Of a DNA stretch of 64,000 nt, positions 40,332-49,968 are shown one piece after another. The stretch spans positions 1-64,000 of the forward strand of contig JAFPVE010000005.1 of the NCBI GenBank assembly GCA_017413025.1, in the 5' to 3' direction. Position 1 is the first letter of the stretch. The number at the start of each line of letters is the position of its first letter. The notes below the pieces were generated by a model that worked only from the letters and a program-made list of their open reading frames with translations, was not told where the DNA came from and did no database searches. This stretch comes from Acetobacter sp. (GTDB taxonomy: Bacteria > Pseudomonadota > Alphaproteobacteria > Acetobacterales > Acetobacteraceae). The position numbers and the translations under genes are program-made.

Positions 40332-41512
40332 CATGACAATAATGAGAATGAGAAAATGCCTTTTACCCCCCCCCTTTAAAATTTTTGTTAAGTGTTAGCC
40401 TTGCCGTTTCTCTTTCTGGCTGTGCTGGATGGGGAAGATGGAACGATAATTGGAACAACATCACAGGCGGTGTTAGAGATTACGGGCAATATCCAATGCC
40501 CAATGCTCAAACCTGTTTTACAAACCCAACACTGGTCGCTGCCAAACAACAAGGTCTTTATAATTTAGAATCCCAGAAAGTAACAGAAGGTATCTCTCCA
40601 ATAACACTTGTCAGAGATGAACTGATCCCTGCTACAAACCAGCTTTTCGTCAACAACAATCCTCAACCCCTCAACGCCCTCTACGCCCAAATACAGCCAC
40701 AAGGACTCGCTAATTTTATGATCGGCTGTAATGAAGTCGTCGTGCAAGAAAGACAACAAATAATACAAGGAAGACAAAGAATAATACAAGATATCAATAC
40801 CCAACGCAACCAAATAGCCCAATGGCAAAACTACCTCAATACAACACCAGCCCCCCAACCAACTCTTAAAATGTTTCAAGAGTATAGCGATACTAACACA
40901 CCCCCGGTAGCAAAAGCAGGGGGAGATTTTAATAATATATATGAAGCAAATCCTGTGCTTCTCTTTCTGGAGCTATGCTTATACACACCGGTTGATCAAA
41001 TAAACACTTTCCTCAACATAAGAACGCTTCAAGGCTTACAAAACTTCAAACAACAATTACAACAACGTCACCTTATGCCCAATCCAATCCCCACAAATCC
41101 ACCCCCCATGAATTGGGCAAAATACAAATTAACCTTCTCACAAGTACAAAACCTCAAAATAACAACAGCGCAAACAATACAAGGCTTACAACAAATACAC
41201 CAACAATTACAACAAATACACCAAGCATTTGATGGATCTCATTCTAGTACAATAAGAGTAGAGTCACAAGCAACTGCGGAATCACCACCAGCAGACATCA
41301 AATTTTGGGAATCCCTGCCATATCATGGCACGCCTGGCTCTCTGGGAATCATTAACTGGGACAAAGCGCTTATCGCCGCACAGCATAGCAATTATATGCC
41401 TTTCGTAGACATCTATTCACAAATGCAGCCTCAAACATGGCGCAACTTCTTCGTCAACTATTATAAATGGGGACAAAAAATACATGGAAAAGAACATATC
41501 CACTATCATTAG
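40332..41512 (+). pseudogene. Frameshifted hypothetical lipoprotein, Gln-rich
   Basis: The readable frame (from TTG 40385) encodes 375 residues starting with a hydrophobic stretch and lipobox-like SLSGC, but it has no basic N terminus and no ribosome-binding site. Directly upstream, an ATG at 40332 (or 40341, 40347) reads MRMRKCLLPPPFK and then hits a stop. Adding one base to the A5T5 tract at 40377-40386 would join them into a normal lipoprotein signal peptide. This is therefore either a recent frameshift, a slippage site or an assembly error. The mature part is Gln/Asn-rich with internal coiled coil; I do not recognise it. Confidence 0.6.
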
Positions 41513-42103
41513 AAATGGAACTGATGAAACCCCTCCTTACTATGGCAATAAACACCTTTGGAGTTAATAGCATGCAACAATACCAACTCACCAAAAACCG
41601 ATCAAAAAAACAAAGCTTTAAGAAAATCCTCTTCGGCAGCGTTGTTTTTTTTGGTTCATAAAGTTCATTAAACTTTCTTGAAACCTTATCGCTAATCGTA
41701 AAGAGATCGGGAAAAACACAACTCATGAAATACAGGTGATCTTACCTACGGTAAAAAAACGCCGTAGAGACACAACAAAGAGAACAAAAACCAAAGACAG
41801 GGCTAAACTGCCCTGCTCTATAAGTAATTGCCTGCAATAGATTCTTACGATCCCATGAAAAACACATCTGGAGATAGCCAGAGGTAGCATTTCACTATGT
41901 AATTATGCCTTAATATCATTACCCTCATTGAGTCAGCCTATTTTCTCAGTAAGATATCGTCAAAAATATATAAAATCTTCTTTGTCATCATGTCACTATT
42001 TATCTTTTTTCGTTATGATGAAAGAATATTCTTACACTATTGTACTATTTCTTTTTTTGATTTACCTTATGACTGAACTTATTAGACATGATAGAATAGC
42101 CTT
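41513..42103. other. 591-base region with no solid gene
   Basis: This stretch holds a 48-residue frame right after the lipoprotein (41515-41661) and two short hairpins (41746-41767, ctacgg/ccgtag; 41798-41815, cagggc/gccctg), neither followed by a T-run. The remainder is AT-rich. It looks like decayed accessory DNA between the metF-like gene and the DnaJ-domain gene. The promoter of the next gene should lie near its right end. Confidence 0.45.
41515..41661 (+). pseudogene. Possible leader-like gene remnant
   Basis: The frame starts two bases after the lipoprotein stop and encodes MELMKPLL and then FKKILFGSVVFFGS before ending. Its end resembles the start of a signal peptide, similar in style to the FKKFLLSVSLAVSLSGC reconstructed for the gene before it. 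It could be the remains of a second exported protein. Evidence is thin. Confidence 0.2.
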
Positions 42104-42940
42104 ATGAGCGCATGGGGCAAAATTTTTGGTAGTGTAGCAGGCTTTGCTGTGGGCGGACCTGCAGGGGCAGCTGTTGGGCTGGCACTAGGGCATGCTGCCG
42201 ATAAAGGTACTCTTCTTAACACCCCAACAGGCGGATGGAATGAGCCGAATCGCTTTCATACACGCAAAATTCAACCCGATCCTCATGGTGCCTCAATGTT
42301 TATCGCAGCGAAAATTGCTGCCGTTACCGGAAAAAAAGAGGCACTTTACGGGTTAAGCTGTGTTATTCTCTGTGCAAAACTTGCGAAATGTGATGCCCCT
42401 GTTAATCGTCAAGAGATCGATGCTTTCAAAAGATGTTTTCCCATTCCCTTAGAAAATAGACGTGAACTCGGGCGTTTGTTCGACATGGCGCGCCAACGCA
42501 CAGATGATTATGAGGCTTTTGCCCGTAATTTAGGCAAGGCTTTTCGTGATGACACACAGCCATTAGAAGACCTTTTAGGTGTGTTATTTACCATTGCTCG
42601 CGCCGACCTCGCCCCTCATGCGTCTCTAACGCCAAAAGAAGAAAAATTCCTTAAACATGTCCATAAGCTCTTTGGTCTTAGTCGCGGGGCTTGGGATAGG
42701 GCAGAACAAGGTCTATCTCGTGCCAATATGACAACAACGTCAGCTTATACCGTTCTAGGGGTTAAGCCCTCTTTTTCTGACGAAGAATTACGCACGCATT
42801 GGAGAAGTCTCGTTCGCCAATACCACCCCGATCTTATGACAGCGCGGGGTGCCACCCTAGAAGAGATTGAAGCCGCCTCTTTGAAAATTGCAGCTATTAA
42901 TGCTGCGTGGGACGTTATCAGGCGTGACCGTGGATTATAG
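42104..42940 (+). CDS. TerB/DjlA-type protein with C-terminal J domain
   Basis: This 278-residue co-chaperone has a Gly/Ala-rich N terminus (SVAGFAVGGPAGAAVG) that may associate with membranes, a TerB-like helical domain (about residues 60-190), and a C-terminal J domain (about 215-278). The J domain keeps the essential HPD in YHPDLMTARG. It is DjlA-like and would stimulate an Hsp70. The start ATG at 42104 has no strong ribosome-binding site. It precedes the mla genes without obvious coupling. Confidence 0.88.
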   Translation: MSAWGKIFGSVAGFAVGGPAGAAVGLALGHAADKGTLLNTPTGGWNEPNRFHTRKIQPDPHGASMFIAAKIAAVTGKKEALYGLSCVILCAKLAKCDAPVNRQEIDAFKRCFPIPLENRRELGRLFDMARQRTDDYEAFARNLGKAFRDDTQPLEDLLGVLFTIARADLAPHASLTPKEEKFLKHVHKLFGLSRGAWDRAEQGLSRANMTTTSAYTVLGVKPSFSDEELRTHWRSLVRQYHPDLMTARGATLEEIEAASLKIAAINAAWDVIRRDRGL

Positions 42941-42992
42941 TTTTACACTTATAATTTTTTAATATGGTAATTTTTAATATGGAACGCTTTTA

Positions 42993-43811
42993 ATGTCGTT
43001 ATGTCATGTTTTTTCAAAAAAGGTCTACCGCCTTGTTTGTCTTTTTACAAGCCTCGCAAGCGCTACTGGGTGTAGTGCCATTAAAGCCCCTGTTCCGAAA
43101 GATCCCGCCGCTTTAGCCGATTATAAAGCCGCCAATGATCCTTATGAACCCCTTAACCGAAAACTATTTAACTTAACGTTAAAATTTGATAAATACACCC
43201 TAAAACCAATGGCTAAAGCCTACAGGTGGGCTGTGCCGCATGTGGTACGTAATTCGCTCGGAAATATGATTACGACGATGTATGAACCTCAAGTTTTCTT
43301 CAACGATGTTGGAGCTGGTAAACCACGACGCGCCGGCGATTTGTTTGCCCGTTGGTGTATCAATATGACGGTAGGGCTTGGGGGCTTAATCGATGTAGCT
43401 AAAATGGTTGGTTTTCCTCACCATGTTAACGATGCTGGGCTGACATTTGCCAATTGGGGTATTTCTCCTGGTCCTTATCTCTTTCTTCCTATGGGACCTT
43501 CTTCTGTGCGTGATGGTCTGGGTTATGCTGTTGATCAGCTTTTTTCACCTTGGAACTATGTTCCCCGTGGCTACGGACTCATTAGTTTTAACTGGGCTTA
43601 TAATTCATTTGGTATGATTCATGGTCGCTCTGAACATCTCGACGAACTCGATGCTCTCGAACGCGATTCTCTTGATCCCTATGCGACGATTCGCAGTGCT
43701 TACCAACAAATGCGCAAAGCCGAAGCCGCCGCCATTCGCAATGACCATCGTGCAACAGTACCCGCGTGGTATTATCATTGGTATCAACGCCATCCTCCAC
43801 ACCCTCATTAG
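42993..43811 (+). CDS. mlaA: MlaA (VacJ) family outer-membrane lipoprotein
   Basis: MlaA removes mislocalised phospholipids from the outer leaflet of the outer membrane and hands them to MlaC. A signal peptide ends near GCS (about residue 27), fitting a lipoprotein. Family hallmarks are NDPYEPLNRKLFNLT, the GDLFARWCINMTVGLGGLIDVA stretch, the TFANWGISPGPYLFLPMGPSSVRDGLGYAVD segment and the late LERDSLDPYATIRSAYQQ. The 272-residue length is normal. mlaC follows 60 bases later. Confidence 0.93.
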   Translation: MSLCHVFSKKVYRLVCLFTSLASATGCSAIKAPVPKDPAALADYKAANDPYEPLNRKLFNLTLKFDKYTLKPMAKAYRWAVPHVVRNSLGNMITTMYEPQVFFNDVGAGKPRRAGDLFARWCINMTVGLGGLIDVAKMVGFPHHVNDAGLTFANWGISPGPYLFLPMGPSSVRDGLGYAVDQLFSPWNYVPRGYGLISFNWAYNSFGMIHGRSEHLDELDALERDSLDPYATIRSAYQQMRKAEAAAIRNDHRATVPAWYYHWYQRHPPHPH

Positions 43812-43871
43812 ATCTCTTCTTGCAACATGCTTTTAGCCAATACCGCATAACAGTTTCATAAGGAATATTTA

Positions 43872-44510
43872 ATGACTTTTCTTATTAACCGCCGTATACT
43901 CACCACCTTAATAAGCACTTTTGCTCTTGGATGTATCTTAATTTTTTTTACCCCCTCCTGTTTTGCCAACGACAATAGTAGAAGTTTTATCCAAAATTTT
44001 GGTAATCATCTCGTCGCTATTGTTGACAGCCCGATTAGTGTATCCGAAAAAAAACAAAAACTTATTCCCCTTGTACAACAAAATGTTGACTTTAACGCCA
44101 TTGGGCGTTATTGCCTAGGACGTTTTTGGAAAGTTGCAACCACTCAACAAAAAGCACGTTATCTTAAGCTTTTTCATCAATTCCTTATGAATGCCATTAC
44201 GGACAAATTAGGAGATTATCGTGGCGTTCAGTTCACGATAGGTAAAATAACTCAAAATGGCGGTAATGACCTTGTTGAAACAAGTATTACCCGCCTACAA
44301 CAGCCTTCAATTAGTATGCAATGGGTTGTGAGTTATGCTTCAGGTTCGCCTAAAATTGTTGATGTTATCGGAGAAGGTGCAAGTTTACGCCTAACACAAC
44401 GAAGCGATTATTCCGCCTTTATCACTCGTCATGGCGGTAATATCAATGTTCTTCTAAATGCCCTTCAAAAGAAAGTCAGCGAACACGTGCACTCAACATC
44501 TAATAATTAG
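43872..44510 (+). CDS. mlaC: MlaC-family periplasmic phospholipid-binding protein
   Basis: MlaC ferries phospholipids between MlaA and the inner-membrane complex. A signal peptide covers about residues 1-35 (ending PSCFAND). The mature part carries the Ttg2D/MlaC pattern: FNAIGRYCLGRFWKVATTQQKARYLKLFHQFL and a conserved stretch near the end, LRLTQRSDYSAFITRHGGNINVLLNAL. The 212-residue length is normal. It is the second gene of the mlaA-mlaC pair. Confidence 0.93.
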   Translation: MTFLINRRILTTLISTFALGCILIFFTPSCFANDNSRSFIQNFGNHLVAIVDSPISVSEKKQKLIPLVQQNVDFNAIGRYCLGRFWKVATTQQKARYLKLFHQFLMNAITDKLGDYRGVQFTIGKITQNGGNDLVETSITRLQQPSISMQWVVSYASGSPKIVDVIGEGASLRLTQRSDYSAFITRHGGNINVLLNALQKKVSEHVHSTSNN

Positions 44511-44513
44511 TTT

Positions 44514-45008
44514 TTAACGAAGGCTTTCATATACTTCTATTCTCTGCCCGTCTCTGATAAATTTTTCACAAAGAGACATCCCAATACTTCTTAAAATAAC
44601 GCGAGAAGGATAATTATTTTCTGCTGTTACCCCTATAATGCGCGTAATACCGGCTTCGTGCGCAGCGTTGAGTGCTGTATTTGCTGCTTCACGTGCTAAA
44701 CCACGCCCCCTTGCCCAAGGAAATAACGCAAATCGTAACCCGATTCCTCTGCTATCTGGTCTGACGTGTACGCCTGTTATACCTATAAAACAGTTATTTT
44801 CTCGTATGGTAAACATACCCACACGATAGCGCGCCCAAAAAGTAATATCGTCTGCCATCTCACTTTCAGCTTGCTGACGCGTGCACACCCCCCCTAGCAT
44901 TTGTCCAAAAGCCCCCCCATCGGCTTTCAAACGTGCGATATCGGCTATGTCAGACCAAGAAACAGGTTGTAACAAAAGTCTTTGCGTTCTTACCGAGCCT
45001 ATAACCAT
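44514..45008 (-). CDS. GNAT-family N-acetyltransferase
   Basis: This 164-residue acyltransferase has the GNAT acetyl-CoA loop region LRFALFPWARGRGLAREAANTAL and the following ITRIIGVTAENNYPSRVILRSIGM, matching the RimJ/RimL-like subgroup. The acceptor cannot be judged from sequence. It is convergent with mlaC, with three bases between the stop codons. Confidence 0.88.
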   Translation of the reverse strand: MVIGSVRTQRLLLQPVSWSDIADIARLKADGGAFGQMLGGVCTRQQAESEMADDITFWARYRVGMFTIRENNCFIGITGVHVRPDSRGIGLRFALFPWARGRGLAREAANTALNAAHEAGITRIIGVTAENNYPSRVILRSIGMSLCEKFIRDGQRIEVYESLR

Positions 45009-45182
45009 AGATTAAGCTATGCCCAAATAGCCTTAAAACCCTCATCATTCGGCGTATTAATCTATTACAGAACCTACATACCGATTGAGAGAGTCGTCCT
45101 AAAAAAACTTTTTAGAGCTTCCTTCAAGAGTTTTTCAATCTCTTGTTGTCTCACTTTCCCATAAAGAACAAAAGAAACAAAC

Positions 45183-46862
45183 TTACCGCGCTAAAGGACG
45201 ATAACGAATCCGACTCGGCTCTGTTGCATCAGGACCAAGCCTACGGCGTTTATCTTCTTCGTATGCTTGGAAGTTACCTTCAAACCATTCAACGTGAGAG
45301 TCCCCTTCAAAGGCGAGAATATGCGTCGCTAACCTATCGAGGAACCAACGATCATGTGAAATTACCACAGCGCACCCGGGAAATTCAGATAAAGCCTCTT
45401 CCAAAGCGCGTAATGTATCAACATCAAGATCATTCGTTGGTTCGTCAAGTAAAATAACATTACTTTCCTGACGCAACATTTTGGCTAAATGCACACGATT
45501 ACGCTCTCCACCTGAGAGAATACCAACTTTTTTCTGTTGGTCAGCCCCCTTAAAATTAAAAGCCCCAACATAAGCACGTGATTGTACAGCCCGTTTCCCG
45601 AGATAGATAACGTCTGTCCCGCCAGAGATTTCTTCCCATACTGTATGATTCGGGTCAAGACTATCGCGCCGTTGATCAACATAGCCGAGTTTAACCGTAT
45701 CTCCTAAACAGAGGGTACCAGAATCTGGCTGTTCCTGACCAATAATCATCCTAAATAAAGTAGATTTCCCCGCTCCATTAGAGCCAATAACACCGACAAT
45801 CCCCCCCGGAGGTAACTTAAAACTAAGGTTTTCAATGAGCATACGATCGCCATACCCTTTACAGAGATTCTGAACTTCAAGAACAGTACCGCCTAGACGA
45901 GGTCCGGGCGGAATAACAATCTCAGCACTTCCTCCACCCCGCTCATTGCTAGCAGCGAGCATTTCTTCATATTTGGCAATACGTGCCTTACTTTTACTTT
46001 GTCGCGCTTTAGGGCTAGAATTGATCCATTCCTGTTCTGCAGCTAACGCCCGTTGACGTGCGCTTTCTTCTTTTTCTTCTTGTGCAAGGCGTTTACGCTT
46101 TTGTTCTAACCAAGCGGAATAATTACCCTCAAAAGGAATGCCCCTTCCTCGCTCAATTTCTAAAATCCAATTTGTCACATTATCGAGAAAATAACGATCA
46201 TGTGTAATGACCATTACTGTTCCTGAATAATCCCGTAAAGTTCTTTCTAACCACGCAACACTTTCGGCGTCTAAATGGTTCGTTGGCTCATCAAGAAGAA
46301 GAAGATCAGGTTTTTCCAATAAGAGACGACACAAAGCAACACGACGTGCTTCACCGCCAGAAAGATTATTGACTGATGTTTCAGCAGGCGGACAACGCAA
46401 AGCATCCAGAGCTATTTCTAATTTACGATCTAGTTCCCACCCATCGCCAGCATCAATTTTTTCTTGTAATTCCGCCTGTTCAGCTAAAAGAGCTGTCATC
46501 TCTTCGTCATCCATAGGTTCTGCAAAGCGGGCAGAAATTTCATTAAAGCGATCAATGGCTTTTTTCAGATCACCAAAACCCAAAGCCACATTTTCTCCAA
46601 CTGTCAGATTAGGGTCTAATTTCGGCTCTTGCTCTAAATACCCAACTTTGACACCTTCAGCCGCCCACGCCTCGCCACCAAATTCTTTATCCAACCCTGC
46701 CATAATTTTAAGGAGTGTAGATTTTCCTGCACCATTAACGCCTAAAATACCAATTTTAGCCCCCGGTATAAAAGAAAGTGTAATTCCCTTAAAAACCTCT
46801 CGCCCACCAGGATAAGATTTTTTTAAATCTTTCATCACATAAACATATTGATAAGAAGCCAT
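45183..46862 (-). CDS. ettA: Energy-dependent translational throttle protein EttA (ABC-F)
   Basis: EttA is a ribosome-binding ABC-F ATPase that gates entry into elongation depending on energy status. Two ATPase domains are present with Walker A loops GVNGAGKST and GSNGAGKST, signatures NLSGGEARRVALCR and LSGGERNRVHLA, and catalytic regions LLLDEPTNHLDAES and ILLDEPTNDLDVDT. The interdomain linker and the arm insertion (IERGRGIPFEGNYSAWLEQK) match EttA itself. The 559-residue length is normal and there are no membrane segments. Confidence 0.95.
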   Translation of the reverse strand: MASYQYVYVMKDLKKSYPGGREVFKGITLSFIPGAKIGILGVNGAGKSTLLKIMAGLDKEFGGEAWAAEGVKVGYLEQEPKLDPNLTVGENVALGFGDLKKAIDRFNEISARFAEPMDDEEMTALLAEQAELQEKIDAGDGWELDRKLEIALDALRCPPAETSVNNLSGGEARRVALCRLLLEKPDLLLLDEPTNHLDAESVAWLERTLRDYSGTVMVITHDRYFLDNVTNWILEIERGRGIPFEGNYSAWLEQKRKRLAQEEKEESARQRALAAEQEWINSSPKARQSKSKARIAKYEEMLAASNERGGGSAEIVIPPGPRLGGTVLEVQNLCKGYGDRMLIENLSFKLPPGGIVGVIGSNGAGKSTLFRMIIGQEQPDSGTLCLGDTVKLGYVDQRRDSLDPNHTVWEEISGGTDVIYLGKRAVQSRAYVGAFNFKGADQQKKVGILSGGERNRVHLAKMLRQESNVILLDEPTNDLDVDTLRALEEALSEFPGCAVVISHDRWFLDRLATHILAFEGDSHVEWFEGNFQAYEEDKRRRLGPDATEPSRIRYRPLAR

Positions 46863-47098
46863 CTGATTATCCGCATAAAGTTTAGAAAATTAAGTCAAAT
46901 AAAACGTGTAGTAGGTTACACTTACTCAAAGCTTACGGCAAGTCAAGAGAAAGCACAGCTTCAACCACCTTACCTCAAACCTCTTTCAAACCTCTTAAAG
47001 AGTAAAACGATAAGCCGACCACTCCTCCCCTTAAAAAACACAAGACACACATCAGAGAATCATTTCCCCACGGCACGTGGTTTTACAGTCCCTTTAAC

Positions 47099-47578
47099 CT
47101 AATGCAATGTCGGATCCGTATTATTACCTGTTTCCGCAAATTCTTGTTTTTGCTTTTTGTGTTTCGAAGATAAATGACTAATTAAATAATGCGTCAAAAT
47201 AAATTCGGCAGGTGCGACAAGTTCTTTTTTTGAAAACCCTGAAGACATGGATAATAACAAAGATAAATTATGAATGAGATGAGAAGCCGTCATAATAAAA
47301 GGCTCACGATCTTCTATCTCTTTGTTCCCATAAACAAATGATGGTTTGACCATCATAATAATGCGATCTTCTATTTGTCCTTCTGTGTCTGTCGTTAAAA
47401 TAATACTTCTATCCGATCCAAGAATAACCCTTGTCTGCTGATCCCCTATGCCCAAAGCAAAACAAGTCGACATAAAATTACACGCAACCGCAAATAACCG
47501 CTTTACATCAAAGACAACATCTTCTTCAGCAATCAGCGCGCGCTCTTTATTCGTAAATGAGTCAACCTCTTCAAACAT
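47099..47578 (-). CDS. Hypothetical protein of unknown family
   Basis: I start this at the Met at 47578 because GAGG lies four bases upstream; a frame from 47635 would add 19 residues. The 159-residue product is soluble with a helical look, contains RLFAVACNFMSTCFALGIGDQQ and a C-terminal Lys/Gln-rich end. I do not recognise a domain. It stands alone, upstream of the divergently oriented ppa gene. Confidence 0.65.
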   Translation of the reverse strand: MFEEVDSFTNKERALIAEEDVVFDVKRLFAVACNFMSTCFALGIGDQQTRVILGSDRSIILTTDTEGQIEDRIIMMVKPSFVYGNKEIEDREPFIMTASHLIHNLSLLLSMSSGFSKKELVAPAEFILTHYLISHLSSKHKKQKQEFAETGNNTDPTLH

Positions 47579-47789
47579 ACCACACCTCGTTTCATCGTCA
47601 TGCACGTTTTGTAATGTCTTGTTCACGTAACACATTGATATAATTAAGATCTGTAATGAACATTTCTTTTGGTTCTTTTTTCGTAACCGATTTTTATTTT
47701 TACATATCTTAACAGATCTCTTTTCTTTATTTTCTCTTTAATAAGTCTATTTTTTCTATAATTATATATCTCCCTTTCCGTTTTTTCTC

Positions 47790-47818
47790 TTGACAAGAAA
47801 CTCATCACACAAAATAAA
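47790..47818 (+). promoter_or_regulatory. Possible promoter of ppa
   Basis: TTGACA at 47790-47795 and AATAAA at 47813-47818 are separated by 17 bases. The -35 is perfect and the -10 matches four of six. It lies about 50 bases before the ppa ATG. Confidence 0.35.
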
Positions 47819-47870
47819 TCAAAATAAGATTATATTATTCATTATATCCCTATAACTGGAGTTATAAACT

Positions 47871-48398
47871 ATGAATGTTTCCAAACTTTCTGCAGGGAAA
47901 GATGTCCCCCACGATATCAATGTCGTTATCGAAATTCCGCAAGGATCTTCTGTTAAATATGAAATAGACAAAGAAAGCGGTGCTCTCGTTGTTGACAGAT
48001 TCTTATTTACGTCTATGACATATCCGACCGCTTACGGGTTTATTCCTCATACATTGGCGGCTGATGGTGATCCAACCGATGCCTTAGTATTAACGCCTGA
48101 TCATGTTGTCCCCGGGTGTGTTATTCGCGCTCGCCCGATTGGTGTCTTGAAAATGGAAGACGAATCTGGGGAAGATGAAAAAATTATTTGCGTACCGCAC
48201 GACAAAGTACACCCCGAATACAGTAAAGTTTCTTGTATTGCAGATCTTCCCGACATTACGATTAAAGCGATTGAGCATTTCTTTACCCGTTATAAAGACC
48301 TTGAAAAAGGAAAATGGGTAAAAGTAACAGGCTGGGGCTCAAAGGAAGAGGCTCAAGCTTTTATTGTTAAAGCTGTTGACGCGGCTAAAGCTAAATAA
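47871..48398 (+). CDS. ppa: Inorganic pyrophosphatase
   Basis: This soluble enzyme hydrolyses pyrophosphate and pulls biosynthetic reactions forward. The family I signature is present: IEIPQGSSVKYEIDKESG, then TSMTYPTAYGFIPHTLAADGDPTDALVL, with the metal-binding Asp residues, and later DEKIICVPHDK. The 175-residue length is normal. GGAG lies upstream of the ATG. A stable hairpin lies just after the stop. Confidence 0.97.
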   Translation: MNVSKLSAGKDVPHDINVVIEIPQGSSVKYEIDKESGALVVDRFLFTSMTYPTAYGFIPHTLAADGDPTDALVLTPDHVVPGCVIRARPIGVLKMEDESGEDEKIICVPHDKVHPEYSKVSCIADLPDITIKAIEHFFTRYKDLEKGKWVKVTGWGSKEEAQAFIVKAVDAAKAK

Positions 48399-48424
48399 CA
48401 AGTATGACCTCTTTTTCTTCATGA

Positions 48425-48463
48425 GGGGTAAAGTTCTCATCATGGCTTTACCCCCATCATTTT
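48425..48463 (+). terminator. Rho-independent terminator-like hairpin after ppa
   Basis: The stem ggggtaaag (48425-48433) pairs perfectly with ctttacccc (48446-48454) around a 12-base loop, and is followed shortly by a tttt run. It begins 26 bases after the ppa stop. Confidence 0.55.
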
Positions 48464-48496
48464 ATCCTCTCATTTTATCCTCTCATTTTATCCTCT
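48458..48496. repeat. Three tandem copies of a 13-bp unit
   Basis: The unit cattttatcctct occurs three times back to back without change at 48458-48470, 48471-48483 and 48484-48496. It begins right at the T-rich tail of the ppa terminator. Confidence 0.9.
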
Positions 48497-48747
48497 CAGG
48501 GGTTTTGTTATTTTTAATCCTTGCTAATCAATAATTATAGCGACACGCCAGCATAAAAAATTATTCACTCGTTGCGTTTACTACCATACAAAAAACAAAT
48601 AACGCTTTTGCAAAAAAATTCTTATATTTTGTATTATTTCTATTGATTCAAAAAGAATATTGCTGTAACCTTTATCAAAATGTTTGGTGCTTTACAGAAG
48701 TAAAAAGTTTAATGTCCTTTTAAAAACACCAAGCCTTTCTAATGCAC
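48497..48747. other. Spacer between ppa and tRNA-Asp
   Basis: This AT-rich spacer holds no gene I can support. With the terminator and repeats before it, the gap between ppa and the tRNA is about 350 bases. A TTGCAA/TATTAT pair about 110 bases upstream of the tRNA is a possible promoter but is weak. Confidence 0.4.
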
Positions 48748-48824
<77 letters not shown>

Positions 48825-49040
48825 TTTTGTTTTTGTCACATTTCCTTACTTGGTACAGAAACGACAGATAGATTTTGACACATGTCAGTTCTATAAGCCA
48901 TAATACGCTAAACCCTCTACAGGGTGTCGACCTTATTGTCGCTTTTCTTGATTCTTTTAATTTAATTCTTTCAATTTATTTAATCCTCTTAATTTTCTAT
49001 CTCTTCATAAAATCTTGTCATAAAATTTTATAGCTTGCTT

Positions 49041-49946
49041 ATGACAACAGTTTTTTTCACATCTCTTCCGCACCGTTCTGTTCTTAAATTATCAGGTACT
49101 GACCGCGTTCGTTTTTTACAAGGACTCGTAACGGCAGATATTGCCTCTTTAACGGCAGGTGCTGCAGCGTGGGCAGCTTGCCTAACCCCGCAAGGGCGAT
49201 GGCAGTATGATTTTTTTGTCATAGTCCACCCTCATGAGCCATGTTTATTACTAGAGTGTGCCGCTATACAAGCTGAAGACCTCCGTAATTTTTTATATCG
49301 TTTTCGTTTACGGGCAAATGTTGATATTGAACCTTCCTCTTTGAGCGTCCATGTTGCATGGAATCGTACGACATGGGAAAACTCGACTCCTCTTTGTCAA
49401 GAGGAGCAAATTCCGCCCGTCCTTACAGCCTATTGCACCGATGAAAACACCCTTTATGTGCCAGACCCGCGCCTTAAAGAGGCAGGATGGCGGCTTATTA
49501 ACGCACCTTCAGCCCTCCTTTCTAAAATATCTCTGACAAGCTTTTCTGAGTATGAAGAACACCGCCTTACTCTCGGATTAACCGACGGCGTGCAAGATTG
49601 CGAACAAGGGCGTACCCTTGCCGCTGAAGCGAATATGGACATTCTCAACGGTATTTCTTTCACCAAAGGCTGTTATATGGGGCAAGAAATAACCGCCCGC
49701 CTTCATTACCGCCATTTACTCAAACAACGGCTTATTCCCGTCATGGGAACAGCTGATCTTCCTCCCACAAACACACCTATTTTTTGTCATGGTGTTGAAG
49801 TTGGGCGTTTACGATCCACCTCCAAACAAAGAGGGTTAGCCTTTCTTAAACTCGAGGCACTGGATCATCCTCTCACTTGCGATAACCAAATCCTCACGGC
49901 ACACCCGCCAGCATGGATGAAAAACGCTCCTCCCCCTCATTTATAG
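49041..49946 (+). CDS. ygfZ: YgfZ/GcvT-like folate-binding protein
   Basis: YgfZ is a tetrahydrofolate-binding protein that helps maintain some iron-sulfur enzymes. The signature KGCYMGQE with the conserved Cys is present in SFTKGCYMGQEITARLHYRHLLKQR, and the N-terminal half resembles the GcvT fold (LSGTDRVRFLQGLVTADIASL). The ATG at 49041 gives 301 residues; the TTG at 49035 only adds two. hisI follows 22 bases downstream, but a functional link is not evident. Confidence 0.9.
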   Translation: MTTVFFTSLPHRSVLKLSGTDRVRFLQGLVTADIASLTAGAAAWAACLTPQGRWQYDFFVIVHPHEPCLLLECAAIQAEDLRNFLYRFRLRANVDIEPSSLSVHVAWNRTTWENSTPLCQEEQIPPVLTAYCTDENTLYVPDPRLKEAGWRLINAPSALLSKISLTSFSEYEEHRLTLGLTDGVQDCEQGRTLAAEANMDILNGISFTKGCYMGQEITARLHYRHLLKQRLIPVMGTADLPPTNTPIFCHGVEVGRLRSTSKQRGLAFLKLEALDHPLTCDNQILTAHPPAWMKNAPPPHL

Positions 49947-49968
49947 CTTCTTTTAATGTTTTTGATCG

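Noticed and set aside
40365..40373. The nine-C tract as a phase-variation switch for the lipoprotein
   Set aside because: Changing the number of Cs does not open the reading frame, since a TAA lies just downstream of the tract in the lipoprotein frame (40376-40378). The useful change is in the A5T5 stretch after it.
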